From positions 186,001-250,000 of the forward strand of contig JABAQJ010000001.1 of the NCBI GenBank assembly GCA_019186945.1: DNA of 64,000 nt. Direction: 5' to 3'. Position numbers and translations under genes: made by a program. How positions within the stretch are numbered: position 1 is the first letter of the stretch; every line of letters starts with the position of its first letter. The DNA comes from Gemmatimonadaceae bacterium. Lineage in GTDB: Bacteria > Gemmatimonadota > Gemmatimonadetes > Gemmatimonadales > Gemmatimonadaceae. Positions 1 to 8,832 of the stretch are shown in pieces. The notes under the pieces are model-generated. The model did not search any database, had not been told where the DNA came from, and saw only the letters and a program-made list of their open reading frames with translations.

Positions 1-2050
1 GGAGGGGGATGTGCGCTCCCTTGTCGTAGATGGTGATCATCTGTCCGTTGACACCCGCTTCGAGTGCGATCGCGCGCCCGCCAGCCCGGATGTGTTCCCG
101 AACGAGTTGGTGCTGCGGGTTCATGGTCACGTAGCAGAGGTTCTTCGCATCCGTGTAGGCGGCCATGCGCAGGCAGAGGGGGTCATCGGCGTTGAGCACG
201 ACGGTGTCGCGGGAGATTTCAGCGATGATGCGCTTGACTTCGGCGAGCTGTTCGAGCGTGTCGATGCCGCGCATGCCGAGGTGGTCCGATTGCACGTTGA
301 GAACGGCACCGACGTCGACGTGGCGCACCGCCATACCGGCGCGCAGGAGTCCGCCGCGCGCGACTTCGAGCACTGCGACGTCGATCGTCGGGTCTGCAAG
401 CACCATCCGGGCAGAGACGGGGCCGGTCATGTCGCCCGCGACCGTGCGCTGGCCATCGATGTAGACGCCATCGGTCGACGTCATCCCCACGGTTCGTCCG
501 GCGAGCTTGTGGATGTGCGCGAGCATTCGCGCGGTGGTGGTCTTTCCGTTCGTCCCCGTGATCGCCGCGATCGGTATGAGGCTGGGTGAGCCTGGCGGGA
601 AGAGCATGTCGATGACGCGGGCGGCGACGTCCCGGGGCTTTCCCTCGCTTGGGGTGGTGTGCATGCGGAAACCGGGAGCGGCGTTGATCTCGCAAATGGC
701 TCCGCCGCCATCCTTGTACGAACGGGCGATATCCGAGGTAAGGAAATCGACGCCACCGACATCCAAGCCGATTGCCTTGATGGCGCGAACGGCCATCTCG
801 ACGTTATCCGGGTGAACGATGTCGGTGACATCGGTTGCGGTGCCGCCCGTGGACAGATTCGCTGTCAGACGCAAATGCACGACGTCGCCCGGCTCCGGGA
901 CGGTCGTCCGGGTCAGGCCGCGTTTCCGCATCAGCTGTTCGGCCTGGTCATCGAGTTCGATCCGGGTGAGTACCTTCTCGTGGCCGATACCGCGGCGTGG
1001 ATCGGCGTTGACGATCGCCACGAGTTCCTCAATGGAGTGCACTCCGTCGCCTACAACGTGCCCCGGTTCGCGCTTGCTGGCAGCGACCAATTCACCATTG
1101 ATGACGAGCATTCGGTGATCGAATCCCGAAATGAAGCTCTCGACCAGGACGGAACGGGAGTGCTCGCGGGCTACGGCGAACGCACGGCGGACTTCATTCT
1201 GCGTCTGGAGGTGAATGGACACACCGCGCCCGTGATTGGCATTGTACGGCTTGACCACGACTGGATAGCCGATACGCTCCGCAGCCGCAACAGCACCGTC
1301 TTCCGACTGCGTCAGACGCTGTTGCGGTACCGGGAGACCGAGCGTCGCGAGAATCTTGTTGGTTTCCTCCTTGTCCGATGCGAGTTCGACCGCTATGTGC
1401 GGTGTCAGGCTGGTGACCGTGGCCTGTATGCGGCGCTGGTAACGGCCGTAACCGAGCTGGATGAGCGAGAACTGGTTCATCCGCATCCACGGGATGCCAC
1501 GCCGGGCTGCTTCGTGGACGATCGATGCGGTACTGGGCCCCAGCGCCCGGCGTTGCGCATAACGAATGAACTCCTCCCGGGCGCTTTCCCACACGAAGTC
1601 CGCGGGATAGTCGTCACTGCGTAGATCGGGAGGGAGGAGCGATTGAATGAGCGCCAGTGCCAGGGCTGCCGCTTCCAGTCCCACTTCGGCCTGCTCGTAC
1701 TCGAACACAACGTCGTAGATGCCGGGACGGCCGTCGACTGAGCGCGTCTTGCCGAAGGTAACGGATTCGCCGGCTGTGTTCTGCAGCTCGATCGCGCAGT
1801 GCTCGAGGACGTGACCAAGCCAGGTGCCGTCATCCTCGCGAAGTCGACGAAGGAAGCCGCCGGGAACGCCGTATGAGCAGCCGTGCTCGTGCAGACCGGG
1901 AAGGCGTTCGAGGAGCGCGCCAACGAACGATTCGCCCAGGCGACTGGTGGGCCAGTCTTCGAGGGATTCGAGATCGACCTCGAGACGGATCACGGGAAAG
2001 TGCGCGTACAGCGAGGGGCCGACGAAAACGCGGCGATCGAGGATGCGCAT
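1..2050 (-). CDS. cphA: cyanophycin synthetase, N-terminal 683 residues (runs off left edge)
   Basis: ATP-dependent ligase that builds cyanophycin, a poly-aspartate backbone with arginine side chains, in the cytoplasm. Read on the minus strand, the protein opens MRILDRRVFVGPSLYAHFPV, the usual CphA start. An ATP-grasp domain follows, with the KPYNANHGRGV nucleotide-binding stretch and, near residue 450, GGVDFLTSDIA and EINAAPGFRMH. A Mur-ligase-like domain then begins, with the P-loop ITGTNGKTTT at about residues 495-504. Full-length CphA is usually near 870-900 residues, so roughly the last 200 lie outside the window. The ATG at 2048-2050 comes 25 bases after the cphB stop codon, with no clear Shine-Dalgarno sequence. 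The pairing with cphB supports the identity. The family is clear; only the C-terminus is unseen. Confidence 0.93.
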   Translation of the reverse strand, partial: MRILDRRVFVGPSLYAHFPVIRLEVDLESLEDWPTSRLGESFVGALLERLPGLHEHGCSYGVPGGFLRRLREDDGTWLGHVLEHCAIELQNTAGESVTFGKTRSVDGRPGIYDVVFEYEQAEVGLEAAALALALIQSLLPPDLRSDDYPADFVWESAREEFIRYAQRRALGPSTASIVHEAARRGIPWMRMNQFSLIQLGYGRYQRRIQATVTSLTPHIAVELASDKEETNKILATLGLPVPQQRLTQSEDGAVAAAERIGYPVVVKPYNANHGRGVSIHLQTQNEVRRAFAVAREHSRSVLVESFISGFDHRMLVINGELVAASKREPGHVVGDGVHSIEELVAIVNADPRRGIGHEKVLTRIELDDQAEQLMRKRGLTRTTVPEPGDVVHLRLTANLSTGGTATDVTDIVHPDNVEMAVRAIKAIGLDVGGVDFLTSDIARSYKDGGGAICEINAAPGFRMHTTPSEGKPRDVAARVIDMLFPPGSPSLIPIAAITGTNGKTTTARMLAHIHKLAGRTVGMTSTDGVYIDGQRTVAGDMTGPVSARMVLADPTIDVAVLEVARGGLLRAGMAVRHVDVGAVLNVQSDHLGMRGIDTLEQLAEVKRIIAEISRDTVVLNADDPLCLRMAAYTDAKNLCYVTMNPQHQLVREHIRAGGRAIALEAGVNGQMITIYDKGAHIPL

Positions 2051-2075
2051 CGAAGACTGGGACGGCGGTTGGCGC

Positions 2076-2909
2076 CTAGCGGCGTTCGGCGACTTCCTGG
2101 GGCACTCCCGCTTCCCGCGTGTGCAGGTTGTAGGTCGCACCCTGCGTGAGAATGTGCAACCGGACTCCGATGAGCGTAACCGGCTCGTTGGGCGGCGTGT
2201 GGTCTGCCGAAGAGTATTCCACTTGCGACGGATCGACGAGGGTGATTGCGCCCGTGCCGTGGATTTCCGCGACGTCGTCTCCGTCGATGAACGCTGCCGT
2301 GTCCTCGTCGAGCCCGATGCCCACTGCAAACGGGTTGAGGGACAGCGCCATGAGGAGACGTCCGAGCCGGTCTCGCTGGCGGAAATGCTGGTCGACGAGG
2401 ATCCGGTTAGTGAGACCGAGGCCCGGGGCGAGGGTGACCATTCCCTGGCGGGGTGTTGGCCCTTCGTCGCCGAAGGCGATCATGTGTTCGGAGAGAAACG
2501 CCGCGCCTGCCGACGTGCCGGCCACGTGTTGACCGGCTGCGTTCCGCCGGCGCAGGATCCGGGCTACGGGAGTCCCGCCTAACGTGGTGGACAGGCGGAG
2601 TTGGGTTCCGCCTGTGAGAAAGACGCCGTCGGCGGCCTCGATGGCCGCGAGAATGTCCGGCTTCTCGCAATCGGCGCGCGACTCGATCGGCAGGGTGACT
2701 GTCGAGCGGACGCCAAGGGCACGGAAGGACTGCTCGTAGTGGGCTCCGGTATCGGGATCCGAAGAGGCAGTCGGGATGATGGCGATTCGTGCCTGAGAAC
2801 CGCCGCAGAGCTGAGTGAAACGGGAAAGAATCCGGTGGTCGCCGATCCGTCCTCCGATCGGGACGATGTAGCCGCGCTTTCCGCTCTCAGGAACCCGTGA
2901 TGGACTCAT
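2076..2909 (-). CDS. cphB: cyanophycinase (peptidase S51)
   Basis: Serine exopeptidase that cuts cyanophycin into beta-Asp-Arg dipeptides. The 277-residue length is typical. The nucleophile elbow GTSAGA sits at about residues 130-135. Other S51 landmarks are GGRIGD near the N-terminus, FLTGGTQLRL near residue 97 and the DEDTA stretch near 202. There is no signal peptide, so it is probably the intracellular form. It is the upstream gene of a two-gene operon with cphA, so synthesis and breakdown are transcribed together. It diverges from the polysaccharide locus on the plus strand. The ATG at 2907-2909 has no recognisable ribosome binding site. Confidence 0.92.
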   Translation of the reverse strand: MSPSRVPESGKRGYIVPIGGRIGDHRILSRFTQLCGGSQARIAIIPTASSDPDTGAHYEQSFRALGVRSTVTLPIESRADCEKPDILAAIEAADGVFLTGGTQLRLSTTLGGTPVARILRRRNAAGQHVAGTSAGAAFLSEHMIAFGDEGPTPRQGMVTLAPGLGLTNRILVDQHFRQRDRLGRLLMALSLNPFAVGIGLDEDTAAFIDGDDVAEIHGTGAITLVDPSQVEYSSADHTPPNEPVTLIGVRLHILTQGATYNLHTREAGVPQEVAERR

Positions 2910-3177
2910 GCGGCGGAGAAGCTAACAGGGGTGCGGCCCCAGTGAACAGGCGTGTCCCGGCGCGATCTGCGGGGCTGAAGGCGCTTTGTTGCGGCGACAG
3001 GGGCCGGCATGTCCTATTCCAGCGAACACGGCACTGCGGCAGTTCGCGCGCGCGACTCCTGATGCGCAGGGGCTGCGGGCGGTAGTATCCTTGGCTTTCC
3101 CGCTTGCGAGCGGGTTCGTCAGGAAGGCGCCGGCGCTGAGCACTTCGTGGAGGCAGAGCTTGGGCGATTCGACGACA

Positions 3178-4425
3178 ATGGGAGGGTACCGACGTACGCC
3201 GCCAGCGATCCGCCGGCTGGAGGATCGACTGATACCGCGCGGTGGCGCCGCCAGGCTGCCCGTCGGGTGCGCGCGTGTGTGCGTCATTGCCGGCACACGC
3301 CCCGAGGTGATCAAGATGGCGCCCGTCATCTCGGCGCTGCGCGCGCGACCGGAGCACTTCGAAACGATTGTCGTCACCACGGCGCAGCACCGGGAAATGC
3401 TGGCTCAGGCCCTCGATGCGTTCGGCCTAACGCCGCAAGTTGATCTGTCGCTGATGTCCACTCGGCAATCGCTGGCCGATTTCACGTCCAGAGCTCTCCT
3501 TGCGCTGTCGAGTTGTTTCGGGGAGTTGCGCCCGGACATCGTGCTAGTTCAGGGCGACACGACGACCGTGCTGGCGGCGTCGCTGGCGGCCTATTACCTC
3601 GGGATCGCTGTGGGGCACGTCGAGGCCGGGCTGAGATCCGGCAACCTGCGCAATCCGTTTCCCGAGGAACTGAACCGCCGCATGGCCGGGGCCGTGGCAG
3701 AGCTGCATTTCGCACCAACCGCGCGGGCGCGCGACAACCTGATCCACGAGGGAGTTCCGGGCGATCGGGTCTTCATAACCGGCAATACGATCGTCGATGC
3801 GCTGATGCAGATGCCGCGCCGGGAGCGATTCGAGAGCGACGTACTTGACGGGGTGCCGTGGCACGAGCAGGTCGTGCTGGTGACCGTGCACCGGCGCGAG
3901 AACATCGGCGAGCCGCTGCACGAGATCTGTGCGGCCATCCGTGAGATCGTCCTGCTGCATCCGCGCGTGCACGTGGTCTTTCCGGTGCATCTCAATCCGC
4001 GTGTTCGCGATATCGTGATGCCGGAGCTGGCTTCGTCGGAGCGGGTGCTGCTGACGGACCCGCTGAGCTACGGTGACTTGCTGGAGGCCGTTCGCCGGTC
4101 TGTTTTCGTGATGACCGACTCCGGCGGCATCCAGGAGGAGTGTCCGTCACTTCGCAAGCCGGTGCTGGTGCTGCGCCAGAACACCGAGCGCCCTGAGGTT
4201 GTGACGTCCGGGTTCGGGCGTGTTGTGGGCACGGATTCCCCGGCGATCGTTGCGACCGCGGACCGGCTGCTGCGGTATCCCGACGAGTTGCGAGCGATGA
4301 CAACGGGGGAAAATCCATTCGGTCGAGGAGATGCCGGCGAGCGGATCGCCATGGTCCTGCAGGCGCATATGACCAGTCGAGCAGCGGCGTCCGGGCAGCG
4401 ATCGGGCGGGACGGCGAGCGCATGA
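3178..4425 (+). CDS. wecB: UDP-N-acetylglucosamine 2-epimerase (non-hydrolysing)
   Basis: Interconverts UDP-GlcNAc and UDP-ManNAc, supplying ManNAc or ManNAcA for surface polysaccharide. Family landmarks in order are GTRPEVIKMAPV, QHREML, VQGDTTT, GHVEAGLRSG, FPEELNRR, VTVHRREN and DSGGIQEE. The frame is open back to a TTG at 2986, but that extra stretch looks like no family sequence. I chose the ATG at 3178, and even this leaves about 33 residues before the Rossmann core; a GTG at 3277 is also possible. It is the first gene of a tightly coupled five-gene block, and its TGA overlaps the next ATG in an ATGA. This suggests the polysaccharide made here contains ManNAc or a derivative. Confidence 0.88.
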   Translation: MGGYRRTPPAIRRLEDRLIPRGGAARLPVGCARVCVIAGTRPEVIKMAPVISALRARPEHFETIVVTTAQHREMLAQALDAFGLTPQVDLSLMSTRQSLADFTSRALLALSSCFGELRPDIVLVQGDTTTVLAASLAAYYLGIAVGHVEAGLRSGNLRNPFPEELNRRMAGAVAELHFAPTARARDNLIHEGVPGDRVFITGNTIVDALMQMPRRERFESDVLDGVPWHEQVVLVTVHRRENIGEPLHEICAAIREIVLLHPRVHVVFPVHLNPRVRDIVMPELASSERVLLTDPLSYGDLLEAVRRSVFVMTDSGGIQEECPSLRKPVLVLRQNTERPEVVTSGFGRVVGTDSPAIVATADRLLRYPDELRAMTTGENPFGRGDAGERIAMVLQAHMTSRAAASGQRSGGTASA

Positions 4426-5213
4426 TGAAGTTCGCTGCTTTCTGTGCGGCGCTGGTCGTGGCTCTTGGCCCCGGGGCTGTCGCGTGCGACGCGCAAGCGA
4501 GCCCCAGGGGCAGACTCGAGCTGGTGGCGCATACGCAGCGCGTGACGAAGTCGCTGGGTGACTGGCGCGGAGTCGCCATGCGCCTGATGCAGCACCCGTC
4601 AGCGCGGGACACGTGGTTCGGTGAAGCGCTCTGGCAACGGGCGTTCAACGACGAAGGCGTGTATGCGAGCATTGGCGAACGACACGCGTTCGGGTCGCGC
4701 TGGACGTCGTTCGTGTCGGCTGGCGGAGGCACGGGGGACTTCCTGTTCCCGGACGCGCGAGCAGACGTGCAATTGGGATTCGCGTGGGGTCAGGGCAAGC
4801 GTCTGATTTCCTCCGTGGGAGGCACGGCGATCGACGGCAAGCGGGGATATTCCGATGTGGCTGGGCGCCTGTCGCTTACGGCTTACCTAATGCCGGGTGC
4901 CGTGCTGGAGGTGGGGCAACGCTTCACGAGGAGCGCTCCGGGTGGCGTCCGAAGCGCGCGCACGGATGGTGCGCTGACACTGGGAGTCGAAGGACGCGGG
5001 TACCTGGTGGTCCGAGGTTCCTCCGGAGGGGAGGGATACCAGCTCGTTGGGCCATCGACGGTGATTCGCAAGTTCGACAGCCGGGAGGGCGGGATCGGCT
5101 GGCGGCAGTGGTTCGGCTCGCGCGGCGGGTTCCTCTTGCAGGTGGAGCAGTACACAAACGATCTCTACACCCGTTCGGGAGTCAGCGTTGGCGGATTCGT
5201 CGACTGGAAGTAG
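4422..5213 (+). CDS. outer-membrane beta-barrel protein, YaiO-like
   Basis: 263 residues with a signal peptide (hydrophobic residues 4-20, likely cleavage after ACDAQA). The rest alternates polar and hydrophobic residues with many Gly and aromatic residues, as in a small barrel. GVYASIGERHAFGSRW, the closing VSVGGFVDWK and the genomic position resemble YaiO-type outer-membrane proteins that sit beside polysaccharide synthases. Inferred role: an outer-membrane channel or scaffold for export of the polymer made by the glycosyltransferase two genes downstream. The ATG at 4422 overlaps the wecB stop by four bases. Membership of the YaiO family is by overall look only; the barrel assignment is firmer. 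Confidence 0.6.
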   Translation: MMKFAAFCAALVVALGPGAVACDAQASPRGRLELVAHTQRVTKSLGDWRGVAMRLMQHPSARDTWFGEALWQRAFNDEGVYASIGERHAFGSRWTSFVSAGGGTGDFLFPDARADVQLGFAWGQGKRLISSVGGTAIDGKRGYSDVAGRLSLTAYLMPGAVLEVGQRFTRSAPGGVRSARTDGALTLGVEGRGYLVVRGSSGGEGYQLVGPSTVIRKFDSREGGIGWRQWFGSRGGFLLQVEQYTNDLYTRSGVSVGGFVDWK

Positions 5214-6063
5214 GACGCCGGCGTACGTCGCCGCGTTAGGCGAACGGAATCGCCTGCTGGCCGAATTGCGCCGCCGTGGTGCACGGGGCGGCGTGATCGC
5301 GCTACACCGTTCGATGGTCTCCGGACGACTTACTGCGTCGCTGGCACTCAGTACGATCGTCGTGCCACTGCTGCTGACCGGTTTCGTGCTGCTGGCCCTG
5401 CGTCCACTGGGCGATGCGTGGCTCGCGATGCTCGGCACTTTCCAGCGGCTTCTGGAGCTCCCGGGCGACGTGGTTTCGCATTCCGTCCCGCTGGGCCGTG
5501 TCTTCTCGTTTTCCATTCCCAGCCTGAGCACGACCGCGTCGCTGCCGACCGCGCAGGAATACACGATCGTGGGAGTGACCTGTGCTTTGGCGCTCGCGGT
5601 GTCCGCGTTCCTGCCGAGGCGGTTTCTTCCGATCGCGTACTACCTGCGATTCGGTACGCTGGTTCAGCTGACGGCGTTCCTCTACTTCGCCATTCGGCCC
5701 GATGGCTTCCCGTACGAGTTGCCGCCCTACATTCGGTCCCTGTTCGAGATCGGATCGGCGGTGCTGGTTCTGGTACCGATCGTGTACGCTTTCACGCTGT
5801 TTCCGTTCGACATCGCGATGTGGCGGAAGGTGATCCTCACGATCGCCACGGTGGCGCATCTGGCGGTACTGATTCCGCTGCAGGCGACGATCCACGCCTT
5901 CACGATCTATCACCTGTCCGTTCTGGTGATGCCCGCCATGTTCTTCCTGTGGGGCATCCTCGTGCATGTGTTCGTCTTCATATCGTTCTACGGCTGGGGC
6001 ATGAGCTGGCCGGACGCCGGCGTCAGCGAGCGACAGGAGCGGCCGGAGGCACCAGTGTCATGA
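5188..6063 (+). CDS. six-helix integral membrane protein of the polysaccharide locus
   Basis: I do not recognise the family. Hydrophobic segments lie at about residues 50-72, 124-142, 152-170, 184-206, 214-236 and 240-268, giving roughly six transmembrane helices with an Arg-rich N-terminal tail. A loop between helices 1 and 2 (about 76-120) could lie in the periplasm. The frame opens with a TTG at 5188 inside the previous gene. A GTG at 5293 and an ATG at 5314 are alternative starts that would remove the overlap. The stop codon forms ATGA with the glycosyltransferase start. Tight coupling suggests a partner subunit of the synthase or exporter, comparable in position to accessory membrane subunits of other polymer synthases. 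Confidence 0.65.
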   Translation: MADSSTGSRTPAYVAALGERNRLLAELRRRGARGGVIALHRSMVSGRLTASLALSTIVVPLLLTGFVLLALRPLGDAWLAMLGTFQRLLELPGDVVSHSVPLGRVFSFSIPSLSTTASLPTAQEYTIVGVTCALALAVSAFLPRRFLPIAYYLRFGTLVQLTAFLYFAIRPDGFPYELPPYIRSLFEIGSAVLVLVPIVYAFTLFPFDIAMWRKVILTIATVAHLAVLIPLQATIHAFTIYHLSVLVMPAMFFLWGILVHVFVFISFYGWGMSWPDAGVSERQERPEAPVS

Positions 6064-7451
6064 CCGTCCAGGTGCTCGTAGTCCTGCTGCTGGTCGTGGT
6101 CGGCGTGCTGGCAGTGTATACCGTCCGGCACTATCTCTTCACGTTCAATCGGCTGTTTGGCCGCCAGCGGCAACCGTACGTGGACATTGCGGTGGCGAAC
6201 TGGCCATCGGTCACGGTGTTCGTGCCCTGCCACAACGAAGAGCAGGTCGTGGCTGGATCTCTGGAGGCGCTGCTGGCCGCCGACTACCCGCACGATCGCC
6301 TGACGATCACGCCGATCGACGATCGCTCGACGGACACCACTGGCGACATCCTCCGGTCGTACGCTGCGCGTCATCCGTCGCTGGTGCGTCCGGTATTCAG
6401 GACGCAGGGACAGCCGGGGAAGGCAGCGGCGCTTGCGGAGGTCAGCCCGCGCGACAAGAACGAGATCCACCTCTTCTTTGATGCCGACTACGTCCCCGGT
6501 CCGAAGTTACTCAAACAGCTGGTGGCTCCGTTCTTCGATCCTGAGGTAGGCGCGGTTATGGGCCGTGTTGTGCCGCACAACGTCAACCGCGGGCTGTTGA
6601 CGCGCCTCCTCGACCTGGAGCGTGCCGGGGGATATCAGGTCGATCAGCAGGCCCGTATGAACCTCGGCCTGATCCCGCAGTATGGCGGCACGGTAGGTGG
6701 AGTGCGGCGCGAAGCGCTGGTGAGCGTGGGGGGATGGCGAACGGACACACTGGCGGAAGACACGGACGTGACGTTCCGATTGCTGTTGCAGGGCTGGGAC
6801 GTGGTTTACCAGAACAGGTCGGAGTGCTACGAGGAAGTCCCGGAAGCGTGGGAGACACGGATCCGCCAGATCCGGCGCTGGGCCCACGGACACAACCAGT
6901 CATTGCGGCGGTATCTCTGGCCGGTCATTCGTCGTTCGTCGCCGCTGGGATTGCTGCAGGCGGTCGATGGAGTACTGCTCCTTGGCGTGTTTGCCGTTGC
7001 ACCGTTGCTTCTGGCGGGATGGATCCTCGCGATGACGATCTACTACCTCGGCTACCCACCGTCGTGGACCGTACTGGCATTGCTGGCGGTCTCCGGGTTC
7101 AGCACGCTCGGGAACTTCGCAGCGTTCTTCGAGATCGCTGCCGCCACGCGCCTGGACGGGTCGCGGAGGCGGATCCGACTCCTGCCATTCATGTTTTTCG
7201 GCTTTCTGGTAAGCCTGATGGCGGTTTCGCAGGAGACGCTGAAGCAGCTGGTGACCTTCCGGCGCCGACGTCGCGTCGTCTGGCACAAGACGGAGCGATA
7301 CCGGGAGTCGAACGGACTCACCAACGGTCTCGCAAACGGCGAGCGTGCTGTCAACGGATACGCAGTAGCACGCGACGCGAAAGCGATCGCGGGTGGCGGC
7401 TCCGATCCGGACACTTCGGGGAGCCACGAGGAACGCGGGGGTCTCTCGTGA
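6060..7451 (+). CDS. processive family-2 glycosyltransferase (cellulose/hyaluronan synthase type)
   Basis: Inner-membrane synthase expected to polymerise a sugar from a UDP donor and extrude it. The 463-residue protein has an N-terminal helix (about 2-20). The GT-A domain carries the UDP-binding acidic pair in PIDDRSTD (87-88), the metal-binding DAD (141-143), the AED catalytic-base motif (232-234) and the product-binding QIRRW (270-274). These are the D, DxD, TED-like and QxxRW signatures of processive synthases. Two or three hydrophobic segments (about 305-330, 345-365 and 385-405) follow. The C-terminal tail from about 410 is basic and then low-complexity (Asn-Gly repeats). The substrate may be UDP-ManNAc or UDP-GlcNAc, given the epimerase three genes upstream, but this is inference. 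Confidence 0.88.
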   Translation: MTVQVLVVLLLVVVGVLAVYTVRHYLFTFNRLFGRQRQPYVDIAVANWPSVTVFVPCHNEEQVVAGSLEALLAADYPHDRLTITPIDDRSTDTTGDILRSYAARHPSLVRPVFRTQGQPGKAAALAEVSPRDKNEIHLFFDADYVPGPKLLKQLVAPFFDPEVGAVMGRVVPHNVNRGLLTRLLDLERAGGYQVDQQARMNLGLIPQYGGTVGGVRREALVSVGGWRTDTLAEDTDVTFRLLLQGWDVVYQNRSECYEEVPEAWETRIRQIRRWAHGHNQSLRRYLWPVIRRSSPLGLLQAVDGVLLLGVFAVAPLLLAGWILAMTIYYLGYPPSWTVLALLAVSGFSTLGNFAAFFEIAAATRLDGSRRRIRLLPFMFFGFLVSLMAVSQETLKQLVTFRRRRRVVWHKTERYRESNGLTNGLANGERAVNGYAVARDAKAIAGGGSDPDTSGSHEERGGLS

Positions 7452-8518
7452 TGTCGGCCCTGTTCCTTCTGGCGCTCCTTGTCGGCACTATCGGCTGGAT
7501 TGCGCTCCCGCTCCTGCCAGCGGTGCGAGAGCTTCTGCGGCCGACGGATGCCGGTCCACTCACACAGGTCGGACAGGATTCAGGAGACCTGGCGATCTTC
7601 GCAGAGGGATTCCGGCGATATCTGTCAAGCGAAATGTCGCTACCAGCCGATTCCGGGCAGGCGACCTACGGCCAGCTGCGCGATGGGACACCGCACCTGG
7701 AACTCGCGGGTGACGCGATGGCGTTGCGCCAGGCGACTGCAGCTGACGGGACGGTCGGATGCGTGGTCACGAGCGCCAGGGCAATCGAGCTTCCAGGCGG
7801 TGAGACATTCCTTTATGAGGTCTGCGTGCGAGATCGCTTCACCGGTGGTGCGGACGCCGCATACCGCGCGCTGCTGACGGAGCGCGATGCGCAATTGGGG
7901 CCACGATCCCGCGTGCTGCGCTGGCTGCATGTCGAGGGCGACGTTGTCGTCGGCGAGGGGAGCGATCTCATGGGTCGGGCATCGTCGTCAGGGACGATGC
8001 GATTGGGCGAGGGCGTGCGATTCACGCGACTCCGCGCGGCACGCATTCTTGCCGGATCTGGTGAGCCGGACGAACCGCAGGTGCCGCCACCGGTCATTCA
8101 GAATACGGTGAAGCTTCCGCGTACTGCGCGACAGTTGCGCGCTTTCGTTCGTGTAGACGGAGACCTCGTGATTGCGGCAGGTGCGACGTTTCCCGGCACC
8201 CTGGTGGTGCGAGGTCACGTACGGATCGGGGATGGAGCGCGTATCGGCGGATCGATCAAGGCACACGGCGATTGCGTACTCGGCGCAAGCGCAGTCGTGA
8301 ATGGTTCAGTAGTCGCGCGCGGCGATGTGCATCTGGGAGCGTCGTCGCGCGTCGGCGCGCCTGTAATCGCTGAAGGTCGGGCCACGGTCGGAGAAGGCGC
8401 GGCGATCGGAAACGCAATGGGACCGGCCAGCCTGGTAGCCGATGCTGCCGTGCTGCACAGGGGCGCGCAGATCTTCGGGTGTGTAAGCGCGCGGCTCGGC
8501 GGTGAAACGGTCACCTAG
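7451..8518 (+). CDS. membrane-anchored bactofilin-like beta-helix protein
   Basis: 355 residues with one N-terminal transmembrane helix (about 3-24), a mixed middle domain, and a C-terminal region from about residue 230 made of short repeats. Examples are GTLVVRGHVRIGDGARIGG and GSVVARGDVHLGASSRVG, which give the left- or right-handed beta-helix look of bactofilins (polymer-forming cytoskeletal proteins). An earlier repeat pair near residue 160 (HVEGDVVVGEGSDLMGRA) suggests a first helix block. Bactofilins polymerise and position envelope enzymes. As the last gene of the polysaccharide operon it could localise the synthase. ATG at 7451 overlaps the previous stop; a GTG at 7448 is equally possible. 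The membrane anchor is unusual for classical bactofilins. Confidence 0.65.
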   Translation: MSALFLLALLVGTIGWIALPLLPAVRELLRPTDAGPLTQVGQDSGDLAIFAEGFRRYLSSEMSLPADSGQATYGQLRDGTPHLELAGDAMALRQATAADGTVGCVVTSARAIELPGGETFLYEVCVRDRFTGGADAAYRALLTERDAQLGPRSRVLRWLHVEGDVVVGEGSDLMGRASSSGTMRLGEGVRFTRLRAARILAGSGEPDEPQVPPPVIQNTVKLPRTARQLRAFVRVDGDLVIAAGATFPGTLVVRGHVRIGDGARIGGSIKAHGDCVLGASAVVNGSVVARGDVHLGASSRVGAPVIAEGRATVGEGAAIGNAMGPASLVADAAVLHRGAQIFGCVSARLGGETVT

Positions 8519-8832
8519 TTTCGATCGGGCTGGAACACTGGCACGAGTGGGCGAAACGGGGCGGGAGTACCTGCCTCATGTGGCGACTTGGCCACATTCC
8601 TGAAATACAGTCCCCCGGGCGCCGGTTATCGACGTGCGCCGGGCAGCTGATCGCGACGGCTCAACGCATTGCGCTGTAGGGTGATAGCGCGCCCTTAGGG
8701 CGGCCTCACCGTTCGCCGTATCACTATCTGCGAGGGCATGACGCTTGCCTTCCCTGCCCGAAGCGTGACGCGGGTCACGCTTGTTTCGTCCGCGGGAGTT
8801 CCCGCGCTTCCTCGTGGCACAGGTTGGCAGAC
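8519..8832 (+). promoter_or_regulatory. 314-bp non-coding leader with stacked palindromes before the PEP-CTERM gene
   Basis: No credible gene. The structured part is: CGCCCT-T-AGGGCG (8690-8702); ACGCTT (8741-8746); AAGCGTGAC (8761-8769) with its perfect inverse GTCACGCTT (8774-8782); and CGCGGGA-GT-TCCCGCG (8791-8806). The core CGTGA-N6-TCACG at 8764-8779 matches the dyad recognised by CRP/FNR-family regulators. The 8761-8769 segment can pair either with 8741-8746 (six pairs) or with 8774-8782 (nine pairs). The region could therefore act as an operator, as an attenuator, or as the terminator of the upstream operon. Which of these applies is not decidable from sequence alone. Confidence 0.5.

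Noticed and set aside
2986-3177. N-terminal extension of the UDP-GlcNAc 2-epimerase from a TTG
   Set aside because: The 64 extra residues have no relation to the family, and the core begins much later. ATG 3178 is preferred.
5418-6059. Extension of the glycosyltransferase frame upstream over the six-helix membrane protein gene
   Set aside because: Out of frame with the clearly hydrophobic membrane protein, Arg/His-rich and without any domain. The ATGA junction at 6060 gives the proper start.
8537-8553. Sigma-54 promoter-like TGGCACGAGTGGGC upstream of the PEP-CTERM gene
   Set aside because: The distance between GG and GC is one base short of the required ten, so it would not be a functional -24/-12 promoter. 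A second TGGCAC at 8815 has the same fault and is too close to the start codon.
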